DNA from: Aquibium sp. ELW1220
GTDB taxonomy: Bacteria > Pseudomonadota > Alphaproteobacteria > Rhizobiales > Rhizobiaceae
DNA: 64,000 nucleotides
NCBI RefSeq assembly: GCF_030398385.1
Contig: NZ_JAOAOQ010000001.1
Span: forward strand, 196,441-260,440
Direction: 5' to 3'
The first letter of the stretch is position 1; every line of letters starts with the position of its first letter. The notes under the pieces are model-generated. The model did no database searches. It was not told the origin of the DNA and was given only the letters and a program-made list of their open reading frames with translations. Positions 27,553 through 35,951 of this stretch are shown here, in pieces. The translations under genes and the position numbers were made by a program.

Positions 27553-27778
27553 CGTCCTTCGAGGCTCGCCGGTTACGGTCGCTCGTTCTGGGCCAGGAGA
27601 GGGCGGGTCCCAACCTCCGCGAGGGGCTTGTTGACGCTCGGGCTCCCGTCCGGCGATCCGCGCAGGTCGGACGTCACGGCGCCACGGGTCCGGCCGCCAA
27701 CGGTCCTCATCCTGAGGTGCGAGCCCACACGGCTTGCGGCAATCGTGCGCCCGTCGGCGGGGCGAGCCTCGAAGGATG
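27553..27778. repeat. Inverted-repeat intergenic element upstream of the Vat-like gene
   Basis: CGTCCTTCGAGGCTCGCC at 27553-27570 recurs in inverted form at 27761-27778 with one mismatch. Between them, at 27705-27725, lies CCTCATCCTGAGGTGCGAGCC, itself partly palindromic. From memory, this word pair (CTTCGAGGCTCGC, CTCATCCTGAGG) is common in dispersed palindromic repeats of rhizobial and bradyrhizobial intergenic DNA. No gene is seen in the 257-base gap, which must also hold the promoter of the acetyltransferase gene. Confidence 0.6.
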
Positions 27779-27801
27779 CACGCCCGACCGACCCGCGCGC
27801 G

Positions 27802-29634
27802 CTACTCTGCCGGCTGCTTCGGCTTCCTCTTGAACAGGCCCACCAGGTTGTCCCAGAGCTCGATCTTGGCGCCCTGGCGCTTCATGATGATACCCTGCTG
27901 CAGGATCGACAGCGAGTTGTTCCACGCCCAGTAGATCACCAGCCCGGCCGGGAATGTGGCCAGCATGAAGGTGAACACCACCGGCATCCAGTTGAAGATC
28001 ATCGCCTGCGTCGGGTCCGGCGGCGTCGGGTTCATGCGCATCTGCAGGAACATGGTCACGCCCATGATCAGCGGCCAGACGCCGATCATCAGGAAGGACG
28101 GCACGTCGTAGGGCAGCAGGCCGAACAGGTTGAACACCGACGTCGGATCCGGTGCCGCCAGATCCTGGATCCAGCCGAAGAACGGCGCATGCCGCATTTC
28201 GATCGTGACGTACAGAACCTTGTAGAGCGCGAAGAACACCGGGATCTGGATCAGGATCGGCCAGCAGCCGGCGATCGGATTGATCTTCTCGGTCTTGTAC
28301 AGCTCCATCATGGCCTGCTGCTGCTTCATCTTGTCGTCCGCATACTTCTCGCGGATTTCGAGCAGCTTCGGCTGCACCTTCTTCATGTTCGCCATCGACT
28401 TGTACGACTTGTTGGCGAGGGGGAAGAAGATGGCCTTGACGATGACGGTGGTGGCCAGGATCGCCAGCCCGAAATTGCCGAGCAGGTTGAACAGGTGGTC
28501 GATCAGCCAGAACATCGGTTTGGTGATGAAGTAGAACCAGCCCCAGTCGATCAGCAGGTCGAAGCGGCGGATCTGCTCCCGCTCCTCGTAGCCGGTGATC
28601 AGCGCCACTTCCTTGGCGCCGGCGAAGAGCTTGGTCTCGACGGTCTGCGTTGCGCCGGGTGCCACGGTGATGGCGTCGGCCAGGTAGTCGGTCTGATAGC
28701 GCGTGCGCTGATCCGTCAGGTAGGTATAGCGCGGCTGGAACGACTGCCCCGCCTGCGGCACAAGTGCCACCGCCCAGTACTTGTCGGTAATTCCGAGCCA
28801 GCCGTCGGTCGACTTCGACGGCGTGATCGAGAGATCCTCCTCGATGTCGGAATAGTCGATCTCCTGCAGGCCCTCCGTGCCGGTCACGCCGATCAGGCCC
28901 TCGTGCAGCACGTAGATGCTGGCATGGTTGGGCTTCGAGAAGCGGGTGATGCGGCCGTAATTGGCGAGCGTCACCGCCTCGCTGCCGGGATTGGCAATGG
29001 CATCGGTGAAACTGAACATGTAGTCGCGGTCGACCGACACGGTCCGGGTGAAGACGAGACCGGCCGGGCTCTCGTAGGTCAGCGTCACCGGGTTGTCGGG
29101 GGTGAGGATCGGCTGTCCCTCGACGCTCCACACGGCGTCGGGTCCGGGGAAATCCTGCGGCGTGGCGCCGCCCGTGTAGCCGACCTCGGCGAAGTAGCCG
29201 GTGGGCAGGGCCGCCGGGTTCAGCAGGTCGATGATCGGCGAGTCCTTCTCGACCGTCACCCGGTAGTCCTTGAGAAGCAGGTCGTCGATGCGGGCGCCCG
29301 TGAGGTTGATGGAACCCGTCAGGCTCGGCGTATCGATGCGGACGCGGCCGCCGGCGGCCAGCGCGCTGTCGCGATCGGCCACGCCTGTCCCGACGGTGCC
29401 GCCGGGAACGTTGGCCGCGGGCGCGCCCGGAACGTCGCTGGCCGGCGCGCCGGGGATCGCCGTGCCTTCTCCGCCCGGCGTCTGCGCGGCATCTTCCTTT
29501 GCGAGACGCTCCTGCTCGATCCGCGCGACCTCGCGGTCCCGCTCGATGCGCGGGTTCATGTAGAACACCTGCCACACCGTGAGGATCAGGATCGACAGGG
29601 CGATCGTGATGAAGAAGTTACGGTTGTTTTCCAT
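27802..29634 (-). CDS. yidC: Membrane protein insertase YidC
   Basis: YidC inserts inner-membrane proteins alone or with Sec. The 610-residue protein has the N-terminal anchor [19 protein letters not shown], a low-complexity Pro/Ala/Gly linker, and a large periplasmic beta domain. The conserved C-terminal helices ([58 protein letters not shown]) and basic tail follow. It overlaps rnpA by 17 bases, so rpmH-rnpA-yidC form one operon. Confidence 0.97.
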   Translation of the reverse strand: MENNRNFFITIALSILILTVWQVFYMNPRIERDREVARIEQERLAKEDAAQTPGGEGTAIPGAPASDVPGAPAANVPGGTVGTGVADRDSALAAGGRVRIDTPSLTGSINLTGARIDDLLLKDYRVTVEKDSPIIDLLNPAALPTGYFAEVGYTGGATPQDFPGPDAVWSVEGQPILTPDNPVTLTYESPAGLVFTRTVSVDRDYMFSFTDAIANPGSEAVTLANYGRITRFSKPNHASIYVLHEGLIGVTGTEGLQEIDYSDIEEDLSITPSKSTDGWLGITDKYWAVALVPQAGQSFQPRYTYLTDQRTRYQTDYLADAITVAPGATQTVETKLFAGAKEVALITGYEEREQIRRFDLLIDWGWFYFITKPMFWLIDHLFNLLGNFGLAILATTVIVKAIFFPLANKSYKSMANMKKVQPKLLEIREKYADDKMKQQQAMMELYKTEKINPIAGCWPILIQIPVFFALYKVLYVTIEMRHAPFFGWIQDLAAPDPTSVFNLFGLLPYDVPSFLMIGVWPLIMGVTMFLQMRMNPTPPDPTQAMIFNWMPVVFTFMLATFPAGLVIYWAWNNSLSILQQGIIMKRQGAKIELWDNLVGLFKRKPKQPAE

Positions 29635-29986
29635 CAGGGGCGGTTCCGCGAATTCGTCGGGAAAGCTCGGCCTTCAAGGCCTCGAAAGGGGCGGCGAGGA
29701 TCTCGCGACGCCCGACGATCACATAGTCCTTGCCGGCCGCCATGTCATCAGCGGCATGCACGCGCACCGCCTCCTTGAGGCGGCGGCGGACCCTGTTCCG
29801 GACGACGGAATTTCCCGTCTTCTTGGTCACGGTGAAGCCGACGCGGGGCGCTTCGGCGTCCCCACGGTTCCGGACTTCCAGCAGAAACAGCCGCCCGCGC
29901 CGCTTCTCGCCGCGCTGGGCCGCGAGAAAGTCGGCACGTTTCTTGAGCCGCAGAGGCGGGCGTCCGCGCGGGGCGCCGCTCGTCAT
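29618..29986 (-). CDS. rnpA: Ribonuclease P protein component
   Basis: RnpA is the protein subunit of RNase P, which trims tRNA 5' ends. The 122-residue protein has the family core [20 protein letters not shown] (RNR motif) preceded by a basic region [13 protein letters not shown]. The start [16 protein letters not shown] at 29986 gives the usual length; the frame is open far upstream through rpmH, which is not coding in this frame. It overlaps yidC downstream and lies 20 bases after rpmH. Confidence 0.95.
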   Translation of the reverse strand: MTSGAPRGRPPLRLKKRADFLAAQRGEKRRGRLFLLEVRNRGDAEAPRVGFTVTKKTGNSVVRNRVRRRLKEAVRVHAADDMAAGKDYVIVGRREILAAPFEALKAELSRRIRGTAPDGKQP

Positions 29987-30006
29987 CGCGGTGCGGCCGG
30001 TGTCGA

Positions 30007-30141
30007 TTATGCCGACAGCCGCTTGCGACCGCGGTTGCGACGAGCCGCGACGACGCCGCGGCCGCCCTTGGTTGCCATGCGGGCCCGGAAGCCGTGCCGG
30101 CGCTTGCGGACGAGCTTGGAGGGTTGGTAGGTGCGCTTCAT
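30007..30141 (-). CDS. rpmH: 50S ribosomal protein L34
   Basis: The 44-residue product [18 protein letters not shown]... is a full-length L34, with the conserved basic C-terminus ending [10 protein letters not shown]. It is the first gene of the rpmH-rnpA-yidC operon. Confidence 0.98.
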   Translation of the reverse strand: MKRTYQPSKLVRKRRHGFRARMATKGGRGVVAARRNRGRKRLSA

Positions 30142-30534
30142 TTGTTTTGATACCGCGGAGTGCGGCCCTTCTTGATTCTGACTCTGCCGAGCAGGAGCTG
30201 GCGCTTGGGACACGGCCACGGCGAATGCCGCGCCGGGCCATGGACCCGAACGTGCGCGGCTTATAGGCATGGCGGCCTTCGGAGTCAAATCCGCCATGCC
30301 GGCCGTTTCCGGCCGCGCCGGCCGCGCTCACGAAGGGGTGAGCCTCGCGGCAGGCGGCGTCAATTGGCGGTGAGATCGCACGGCCGGTGCTTGTGGCATC
30401 GGCCGCAATGCCGCATCTCCATGGACGCCGCCGCTGTCGGGATCGCCGGACGCGAACCGGGCTGCGGGGCAGGGCGCCTGCCGCACGAGATCGTTCGACA
30501 TCGCGTCGCGGGCCGCTACGTTGGAGCAGAGGCG
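30142..30534. other. Divergent intergenic region between rpmH and the TVP38 gene
   Basis: These 393 bases separate two divergent operons and must carry both promoters. I see GC-rich imperfect palindromes around 30290-30340 (GGCCGTTTCCGGCC) but no recognisable -35/-10 pair, gene or RNA. Confidence 0.5.
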
Positions 30535-31305
30535 ATGAACCGGGGAATGACCATGGCCGACAAGGCCCTGCCAGCAACGGAGAAGGGGGGAGGCAGGTCC
30601 TTCCTGCGCTTCCTGCCGCTCGTCGTCATCGTGTTCGGGCTCTGCCTCGGCTATGCCATGGGCTGGCACCGCTTCCTGTCGCTCTCCTATCTGGCCGAGA
30701 GCCGGGCCGATCTCGGCACCTTCATCCAGGGCAACTACGCTCTGGCACTGGCCGGCTTCTTCCTTGCCTATGCGCTCGCGACAGCCTTCTCCTTTCCCGC
30801 GGCCTCGGTGCTCACCATCGTCGCCGGGCTGTTCTTCGGCTGGCTGGTCGCCGGTATCGTGGTCGCTTTCGCCGCCACGCTGGGCGCCACCGCGCTGTTC
30901 CTGGCTGCCCGCAGTGCCTTTGGCGACGTTCTGCACCGCAGGCTCGGCGACCGGGTCGCGCGGCTCGCCGACGGCTTCGAGAAGGATGCCTTCGGTTATC
31001 TTCTTGTGCTGCGGCTGGCGCCGATCTTCCCCTTCTGGGTGATCAACATCGCGCCCGCGCTGTTCAGCGTGCCGGTCCGCACCTATGTCTCGGCCACCTT
31101 CATCGGCATCCTGCCCGGCACCTTCGCCTATGCCTATCTCGGCACCGGCCTCGACAGCGTGCTGGACGCGGCGCGCGAATCCGGGCGCGACATCTCCATC
31201 GGCGATCTGGTGACGCCGCAGATCACCATCGCCTTCGCCGCGCTTGCGCTGGTCGCGGCGATCCCGACGGCCATCAGGGCATACCGGAACCGGGCGGCGG
31301 GCTGA
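30535..31305 (+). CDS. TVP38/TMEM64 (DedA/VTT-domain) membrane protein
   Basis: This 256-residue inner-membrane protein has the VTT domain: [34 protein letters not shown], then [19 protein letters not shown] and the late [14 protein letters not shown]. The superfamily includes flippases or scramblases of lipid carriers. The ATG at 30535 has GGAGCAGAGG upstream; ATGs at 30547 and 30553 are alternatives. It heads an operon with a flavoprotein and a histidine kinase. TVP38 proteins are often adjacent or fused to such flavoproteins. Confidence 0.85.
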   Translation: MNRGMTMADKALPATEKGGGRSFLRFLPLVVIVFGLCLGYAMGWHRFLSLSYLAESRADLGTFIQGNYALALAGFFLAYALATAFSFPAASVLTIVAGLFFGWLVAGIVVAFAATLGATALFLAARSAFGDVLHRRLGDRVARLADGFEKDAFGYLLVLRLAPIFPFWVINIAPALFSVPVRTYVSATFIGILPGTFAYAYLGTGLDSVLDAARESGRDISIGDLVTPQITIAFAALALVAAIPTAIRAYRNRAAG

Positions 31306-31325
31306 ACGGCCGGCGAAAGGGCACC

Positions 31326-32753
31326 ATGACGACGATCCTCGAACCCGACATCTGCGTCATCGGCGGCGGCTCCGGCGGGCTGTCCGTAGCGGCCGCTGCC
31401 GCCGCGTTCGGCGTGCCCGTCGTGCTGATCGAAAAGGGCAGGATGGGCGGCGACTGCCTGAACTACGGCTGCGTCCCTTCCAAGGCGATGATCGCTGCCG
31501 CCAAGCATGCCCATCACATGCGCCATTCCGCTGCCTTCGGCATCGCGCCGGTCGAGCCAGCGGTCGATTTCTCCGCCGTCAACGCCCACATCCACGCCGT
31601 CATCGCCGCCATCGCACCGCATGACAGCGTCGAGCGCTTCACCGGTCTCGGCGTGCACGTCATTCAGGACGCCGCGCGCTTCAAGGACGCCGATACGGTG
31701 GTTGCCGGCGACTACGAGATCCGCGCCCGCCGCTTCGTCGTGGCCACCGGCTCCTCGCCGCTGGTGCCGCCGATCCCGGGCCTCGACCGTGTCGAGCACT
31801 TCACCAACGAGACCATCTTCGAACGCCTCGAGCGGCCCGACCATCTCGTCATCATCGGCGGCGGCCCGATCGGCATGGAACTCGCCCAGGCGCACCGGCG
31901 GCTCGGCAGCGCGGTGACGGTGGTGGAAGGCGCATCGGCGCTCGGCAAGGACGATCCCGAACTCACCGCCGTGGTGCTGGAGCGGCTTCGCGCCGAAGGC
32001 ATCGTCATCCGCGAGAAGACCAAGGTCGTCGGCGTCGAGAAGCCGGAAGCCGGCGGCGTGCGCCTGCGCGTCGAAGGCGAGGCCGGCGAGGACACGGTCG
32101 AGGGCACCCATCTGCTGGTCGCAGCCGGCCGCGCGGCCAACGTGGCCGGCCTTGGTCTCGATGCAGCCGGCATCGAACACGACCGTCGCGGCATCAAGGT
32201 CACGCCGGCCATGCGCACGACGAACCGCCGCGTCTACGCCATCGGCGACGTGGCGGGCGGCCTGCAGTTCACCCATGTCGCAGGCTACCACGCCGGCCTC
32301 GTCATCCGCGCGATCCTGTTTCGGCTGCGCGCCGCGGAGAACCGCGCGATCATTCCCTGGGTCACTTTCACCGATCCCGAACTCGCCCATGTCGGCATGA
32401 CCGAGGCGGAGGCGAAGAAGCGTGGCGGGCGCTTTCACGTCCTGCGCTGGACCTACGCGGAGAACGATCGCGCCCAGGCCGAGCGCGCCACCACCGGCTT
32501 CATCAAGCTCGTGACCGACGGCCGCGGCCGCATCCTCGGCGCCTCGATCGTCGGCGCGAATGCCGGCGAGATGATCAACCTGTGGGCGCTGGCGGTGACG
32601 AAGAAGCTTTCGGTTCGTGACCTGGCCGGCTACGTGCCGCCCTATCCGACCATGAGCGAAATTGGCAAACGCGCCTCGATGTCCTACTTTGGCAGTGCGG
32701 CGCGCAAGCCGCTGGTGCGGCGTCTGATCGGCTTCCTGCGGCTCTTCGGCTGA
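31326..32753 (+). CDS. Class I pyridine nucleotide-disulfide oxidoreductase (MerA/DLD-like)
   Basis: This 475-residue FAD protein has CVIGGGSGGLSVA, the redox-active GGDCLNYGCVPSKA, the NAD(P) fold VIIGGGPIGMELAQAH and YAIGDVAGG, and a C-terminal dimerisation domain. Where dihydrolipoamide dehydrogenase has the catalytic HPTxSE, this reads YPTMSE, so the usual proton-relay His is a Tyr. It also lacks the mercury-binding C-terminal cysteines of MerA. It is therefore neither a standard lipoamide dehydrogenase nor a mercuric reductase. The substrate, perhaps at the membrane with the TVP38 protein, is unknown. Confidence 0.88.
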   Translation: MTTILEPDICVIGGGSGGLSVAAAAAAFGVPVVLIEKGRMGGDCLNYGCVPSKAMIAAAKHAHHMRHSAAFGIAPVEPAVDFSAVNAHIHAVIAAIAPHDSVERFTGLGVHVIQDAARFKDADTVVAGDYEIRARRFVVATGSSPLVPPIPGLDRVEHFTNETIFERLERPDHLVIIGGGPIGMELAQAHRRLGSAVTVVEGASALGKDDPELTAVVLERLRAEGIVIREKTKVVGVEKPEAGGVRLRVEGEAGEDTVEGTHLLVAAGRAANVAGLGLDAAGIEHDRRGIKVTPAMRTTNRRVYAIGDVAGGLQFTHVAGYHAGLVIRAILFRLRAAENRAIIPWVTFTDPELAHVGMTEAEAKKRGGRFHVLRWTYAENDRAQAERATTGFIKLVTDGRGRILGASIVGANAGEMINLWALAVTKKLSVRDLAGYVPPYPTMSEIGKRASMSYFGSAARKPLVRRLIGFLRLFG

Positions 32754-32803
32754 TGCGGGTCCGTGATCGGTCGCCATGGGGCGGCGACGCGGAGGCATTC
32801 GGA

Positions 32804-34309
32804 ATGGCCGTCGGCAAGGGCGACGAGAACGGAGGACCGGTCGCGGCGAAGACCGATTTCGGTGCCGTGCCCTGGCCGCGCAAGCTCTCCACCAAGCTGC
32901 TCGGCCTCACCATCCTCTTCGTGCTCATCGCCGAAGTGCTGATCTTCATTCCCTCGATCGCCAATTTCCGCCTGCGCTGGATGGAAGAGCGGCTGGCCAC
33001 GGCCGCCGCCGCGAGCGTCGTGCTGGTGCAGAGCGACGCGGGAGAGCTGTCGCCCAGCCTGCGCGAGGACGTGCTGATGGCGCTCGGCGCCAAGGCCATC
33101 GCGGTACGAACCGGCGGCATCTCCAGCCTCCTCGTCGTGTCCGACATGCCGCCGCAGGTCGACGAGCACATCCAGCCCATGCGGGTGCAGCCGCTGCCCG
33201 CCATGCTCGGTGCGCTGGACACGCTGGTCTCGGGCGGTGACCGGATGCTGCGGGTCTTCGGCCGCGTCGGCGAAAGCGACATGGAGTTCGAGCTGATCAT
33301 CCCCGACAAGGGGCTGCGCAACGCCATGCTCATCTACGCCCGCAACGTCGCGATCCTGTCGCTGCTGATCTCGCTGATCACCGCCGGCCTCGTCTTCTTC
33401 GCCATCCACGCCATCATGATCCGGCCCATCAGAGAGCTGAGGAACTCGATGGTCGCCTTTGCCGACGCGCCCGACGATCCGACCCGGGTCCTGCGCCCGA
33501 GCGGCCGCCGCGACGAGCTCGGCGTCGCCGAGCAGGGCCTCTCCCTGATGCAGGCGGAACTGCAGCGCACGCTCGGCGAACAGAAGCACCTCGCCGACCT
33601 CGGCCTCGCCGTCTCCAAGATCAACCACGACATGCGCAACATCCTCGCCTCCGCACAGCTGATGTCGGACCGGCTGCAGTCGGTCGACGACCCGTCGGTG
33701 CAGATGATCGCGCCGAAGCTGCTGCGGGCCATCGACCGCGCCGTCAGCTACACCGAGGGTGTGCTGGCCTATGGCCGGGCGCAGGAGCCGCCGCCCGCGC
33801 GCCGCATCCTGCGGCTGTCGCGCCTTGTCGACGACGTCTATTCGATGCTCGGCCTCGATGCGTCGAGCGCCATCGAATGCGTCAACGCCGTCGATCCCGA
33901 TCTCGAGGTCGACGCCGATTCCGAGCAGCTGTTCCGCATCCTCACCAACCTCGCCCGCAACGCCGTCCAGGCCATGTCGTCCGACATGGACGGCGCGGTG
34001 GTCCGGCGCCTGACGGTGTCCGCCGACCGCCAGGGCTCGGTCAGCCGCATCTTCGTCGAGGACACGGGCCCCGGCCTGCCGGCACAGGCGCGCGACAATC
34101 TCTTCGCCGCGTTCCGGGGGTCTGCCCGCAGCGGCGGCACGGGCCTGGGGCTCGCCATCGCCCACGAACTGGTGCGCGCCCATGGCGGCAGCATCGATCT
34201 GGTCGAGAGCATCGGCGGCCGCACGGTCTTCGCCATCGCCATCCCCGACCAGCCCGTCCGCCTCCAGGACGCCCGCCGCACCCTTCACCGCCCTGCCCGG
34301 GAGGCCTGA
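32804..34309 (+). CDS. HAMP-domain sensor histidine kinase
   Basis: This kinase of about 501 residues has a first membrane helix (LTILFVLIAEVLIFIPSI), a periplasmic region, a second helix (ILSLLISLITAGLVFFAI), HAMP, an unusual H-box (LAVSKINHDMRNILASAQ), N-box ILTNLARNAVQAM and G-box GGTGLGLAIAHEL. The frame opens at 32753 with an ATG overlapping the previous stop, but the ATG at 32804 has GGAGG upstream, so I prefer it. No response regulator is adjacent. It ends the TVP38/flavoprotein operon. Confidence 0.87.
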   Translation: MAVGKGDENGGPVAAKTDFGAVPWPRKLSTKLLGLTILFVLIAEVLIFIPSIANFRLRWMEERLATAAAASVVLVQSDAGELSPSLREDVLMALGAKAIAVRTGGISSLLVVSDMPPQVDEHIQPMRVQPLPAMLGALDTLVSGGDRMLRVFGRVGESDMEFELIIPDKGLRNAMLIYARNVAILSLLISLITAGLVFFAIHAIMIRPIRELRNSMVAFADAPDDPTRVLRPSGRRDELGVAEQGLSLMQAELQRTLGEQKHLADLGLAVSKINHDMRNILASAQLMSDRLQSVDDPSVQMIAPKLLRAIDRAVSYTEGVLAYGRAQEPPPARRILRLSRLVDDVYSMLGLDASSAIECVNAVDPDLEVDADSEQLFRILTNLARNAVQAMSSDMDGAVVRRLTVSADRQGSVSRIFVEDTGPGLPAQARDNLFAAFRGSARSGGTGLGLAIAHELVRAHGGSIDLVESIGGRTVFAIAIPDQPVRLQDARRTLHRPAREA

Positions 34310-34705
34310 TGGCTGCGGCTCCGAGCCGGATCGGCCGCGCCTCACTCGTCCTGGCGGTCGAAGGAGGCGTGCCGCTCCCGCCTCCTTCGTCATCCGGAGC
34401 GGGACGCTGCGATACCTCGTCCGCGGCGCCATTTCCGGTGGAGGGACGGCCGTTCCCAGCAGCACCTCTTGGCGAAGGTGGCCGTCCGGGAGAATTCACG
34501 TGCCTCGTCCGATGGCCCGCGCGGCGAAGGCGCCGCGTGGCGCGCCGGACATTGCCTGCCGCTCTGCGCGCAGGCGCGCTGCCATGCCAGTCCGTCGAAA
34601 AACTTCCCCGAACCCGCTTGCTTTTCCGCGCCGGCTTCATTAGGTACCAACTCGCTCGGCGACCGGTTCCGTCCTGTCACCGAACGGCGATCTTTTCGCC
34701 GATGC
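34310..34705. other. Intergenic region before the tRNA
   Basis: Across 396 bases I see only the hairpin at 34360-34388 and no convincing coding frame. The tRNA promoter must lie near the right end. Confidence 0.5.
34360..34388 (+). terminator. Hairpin terminator after the histidine kinase gene
   Basis: GAAGGAGGCG and CGCCTCCTTC form a perfect 10-bp stem with a 9-base loop, 50 bases past the kinase stop. There is no T-run, so termination efficiency is uncertain. Confidence 0.55.
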
Positions 34706-34782
34706 GCGCCCGTAGCTCAGCTGGATAGAGCACCAGACTACGAATCTGGGGGTCAGAGGTTCGAATCCTTTCGGGCGCGCCA
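34706..34782 (+). tRNA. tRNA-Arg (anticodon ACG)
   Basis: A 77-nt cloverleaf can be folded by eye. The acceptor stem pairs GCGCCCG with CGGGCGC, the D-arm contains TAGCTCAGCTGGATAGAG, and the anticodon stem CCAGA/TCTGG encloses loop CTACGAA with anticodon ACG at 34740-34742. The T-arm has GGTTCGAATCC and an encoded CCA ends at 34782. It marks the border between the backbone and the catabolic island. Confidence 0.97.
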
Positions 34783-35311
34783 TTAATTTTAAACAACCTC
34801 GATCGCTTGATGGAATGAGGCGGACCTCCCCTGCTGGGCCGGTTGCCAGAGTGTTGCCGGGCATGCTGCTTCGAGCACTGCAGAGCGCCAGGTCCGGTTC
34901 AAGCTCGGATTTCCTGGTCAGGAACCGTTAGGCCCAAAGCCTCTGCCCGCACGCCATTGACCGCAACAGCTGACGGCTGAACCGGATTCGTGATTTTGCC
35001 AGCAGGATCCGGATGCTGGCATTGTCCGCGATGGATGGGGTCATCTCAGGTCGCCCGCCCGGTGTTGCGCGCACCGAGCAAGTCTCTGACCATGCAGCCG
35101 CGTGTTGGGACGACGGACGGCTACGGATAGTCATATCGAGGCGATCGCAGGCCTGTCCGATGTCCATCATCCTTCAAGGATTGTTGCCGGTGACGGCATC
35201 GGCAATCTCGCTCTGTTCACGGAGCGGACAGTCAGGACCGGCGCCTGTCGCGCGGCGAAACAGCGCCTTACCCTGTCCCGGCACTTGGAAACCCGCAGGA
35301 CTGCCCGGCCC
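34783..35311. other. Gene-free region between tRNA-Arg and the catabolic island
   Basis: In 529 bases I find no recognisable gene, integrase remnant or duplicate of the tRNA 3' end. The only feature I can support is the 17-bp palindrome at 35214-35230. An open frame of 80 codons on the minus strand (34928-35170) matches nothing I know. Confidence 0.5.
35214..35230. promoter_or_regulatory. Island palindrome copy 1 (upstream of GST/sulfatase)
   Basis: TGTTCACGGAGCGGACA is the first of four related 17-bp sites in the catabolic island. It lies 82 bases upstream of the GST start at 35312 and matches the copy at 40738 at 15 of 17 positions. Confidence 0.65.
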
Positions 35312-35914
35312 ATGATGACCTTCTTCCACGCGCCCGGCAGCTGCTCGAACGGCATTCTGATGCTGCTCGACGAGGTGGGAGCCTCGTACCAAACGCGGAT
35401 CGTCGACCTGCGCGCCCGGCAGCAGCTGCAGCCTGACTACCTCGCAGTCAACGCGAAGGGGAAGGTGCCGGCGCTGCTGGTGCCCCGGGACGGCCTGCTG
35501 ACGGAGTTCCCGGCCATCGCCTACTGGATCGCGACCAGCTTCCCCGACGCCGGACTTTGGCCGGATTCCACGATCGACCGGACGCATACGCTCGAAGCGC
35601 TCGACTTCATCGTCGGCAGCGTTCACATGCGCGGCTTCACCTTCGTCAGGGTGCCGCAGAAGTTTCTCGACGATCCGGCAGGACAGGACGCGCTGCGCGC
35701 CTATGGCCGGCGCGAAGTGTCGAAGGGGCTCGCCATCCTGTCCGAGCTTCTCGGCGACAAGGACTATCTGCTCGGCGCGTTCGGCATCGCCGATGCCGCC
35801 TTGTCCTACGTGCTCGACTGGGCGGCCGACGACGGCTTCGATCTCCCGGACAATCTCGCCCGCTGCCGTGAGCGGCTGCGCGGGCGCGGGTCCGTCATCC
35901 GCACCGGGGCCTGA
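35312..35914 (+). CDS. Glutathione S-transferase, beta-like
   Basis: This 200-residue protein has a thioredoxin-like N-terminal domain with FHAPGSCSNG, in which Cys occupies the beta-class GST active-site region, and NAKGKVPALLV plus TEFPAIAYWIA for glutathione binding. An all-helical C-terminal domain follows. It may act as an aryl-ether or conjugate-cleaving enzyme in the island, or as general detoxification. A second ATG lies one codon later. The sulfatase gene follows after 37 bases on the same strand, so the two are probably co-transcribed under the palindrome at 35214. Confidence 0.83.
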   Translation: MMTFFHAPGSCSNGILMLLDEVGASYQTRIVDLRARQQLQPDYLAVNAKGKVPALLVPRDGLLTEFPAIAYWIATSFPDAGLWPDSTIDRTHTLEALDFIVGSVHMRGFTFVRVPQKFLDDPAGQDALRAYGRREVSKGLAILSELLGDKDYLLGAFGIADAALSYVLDWAADDGFDLPDNLARCRERLRGRGSVIRTGA

Positions 35915-35951
35915 ACGGCGGCGCGCCGGGGCCGACAAGAGAGGATCCACG

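Noticed and set aside
27550-29778. 742-codon plus-strand frame opposite yidC
   Set aside because: Shadow of yidC with no recognisable domain.
34706-34782. tRNA-Arg as attachment site for an integrated element
   Set aside because: I found no duplicate of the tRNA 3' end and no integrase or remnant in the window; the island border is suggestive only.
34640-34864. 74-codon minus-strand frame across the tRNA with GFEPLTPRFVVWCS
   Set aside because: This is the well-known false protein made by translating a tRNA gene in antisense.
34928-35170. 80-codon minus-strand frame in the gap after the tRNA
   Set aside because: No ribosome binding site, no family resemblance, and composition not clearly coding.
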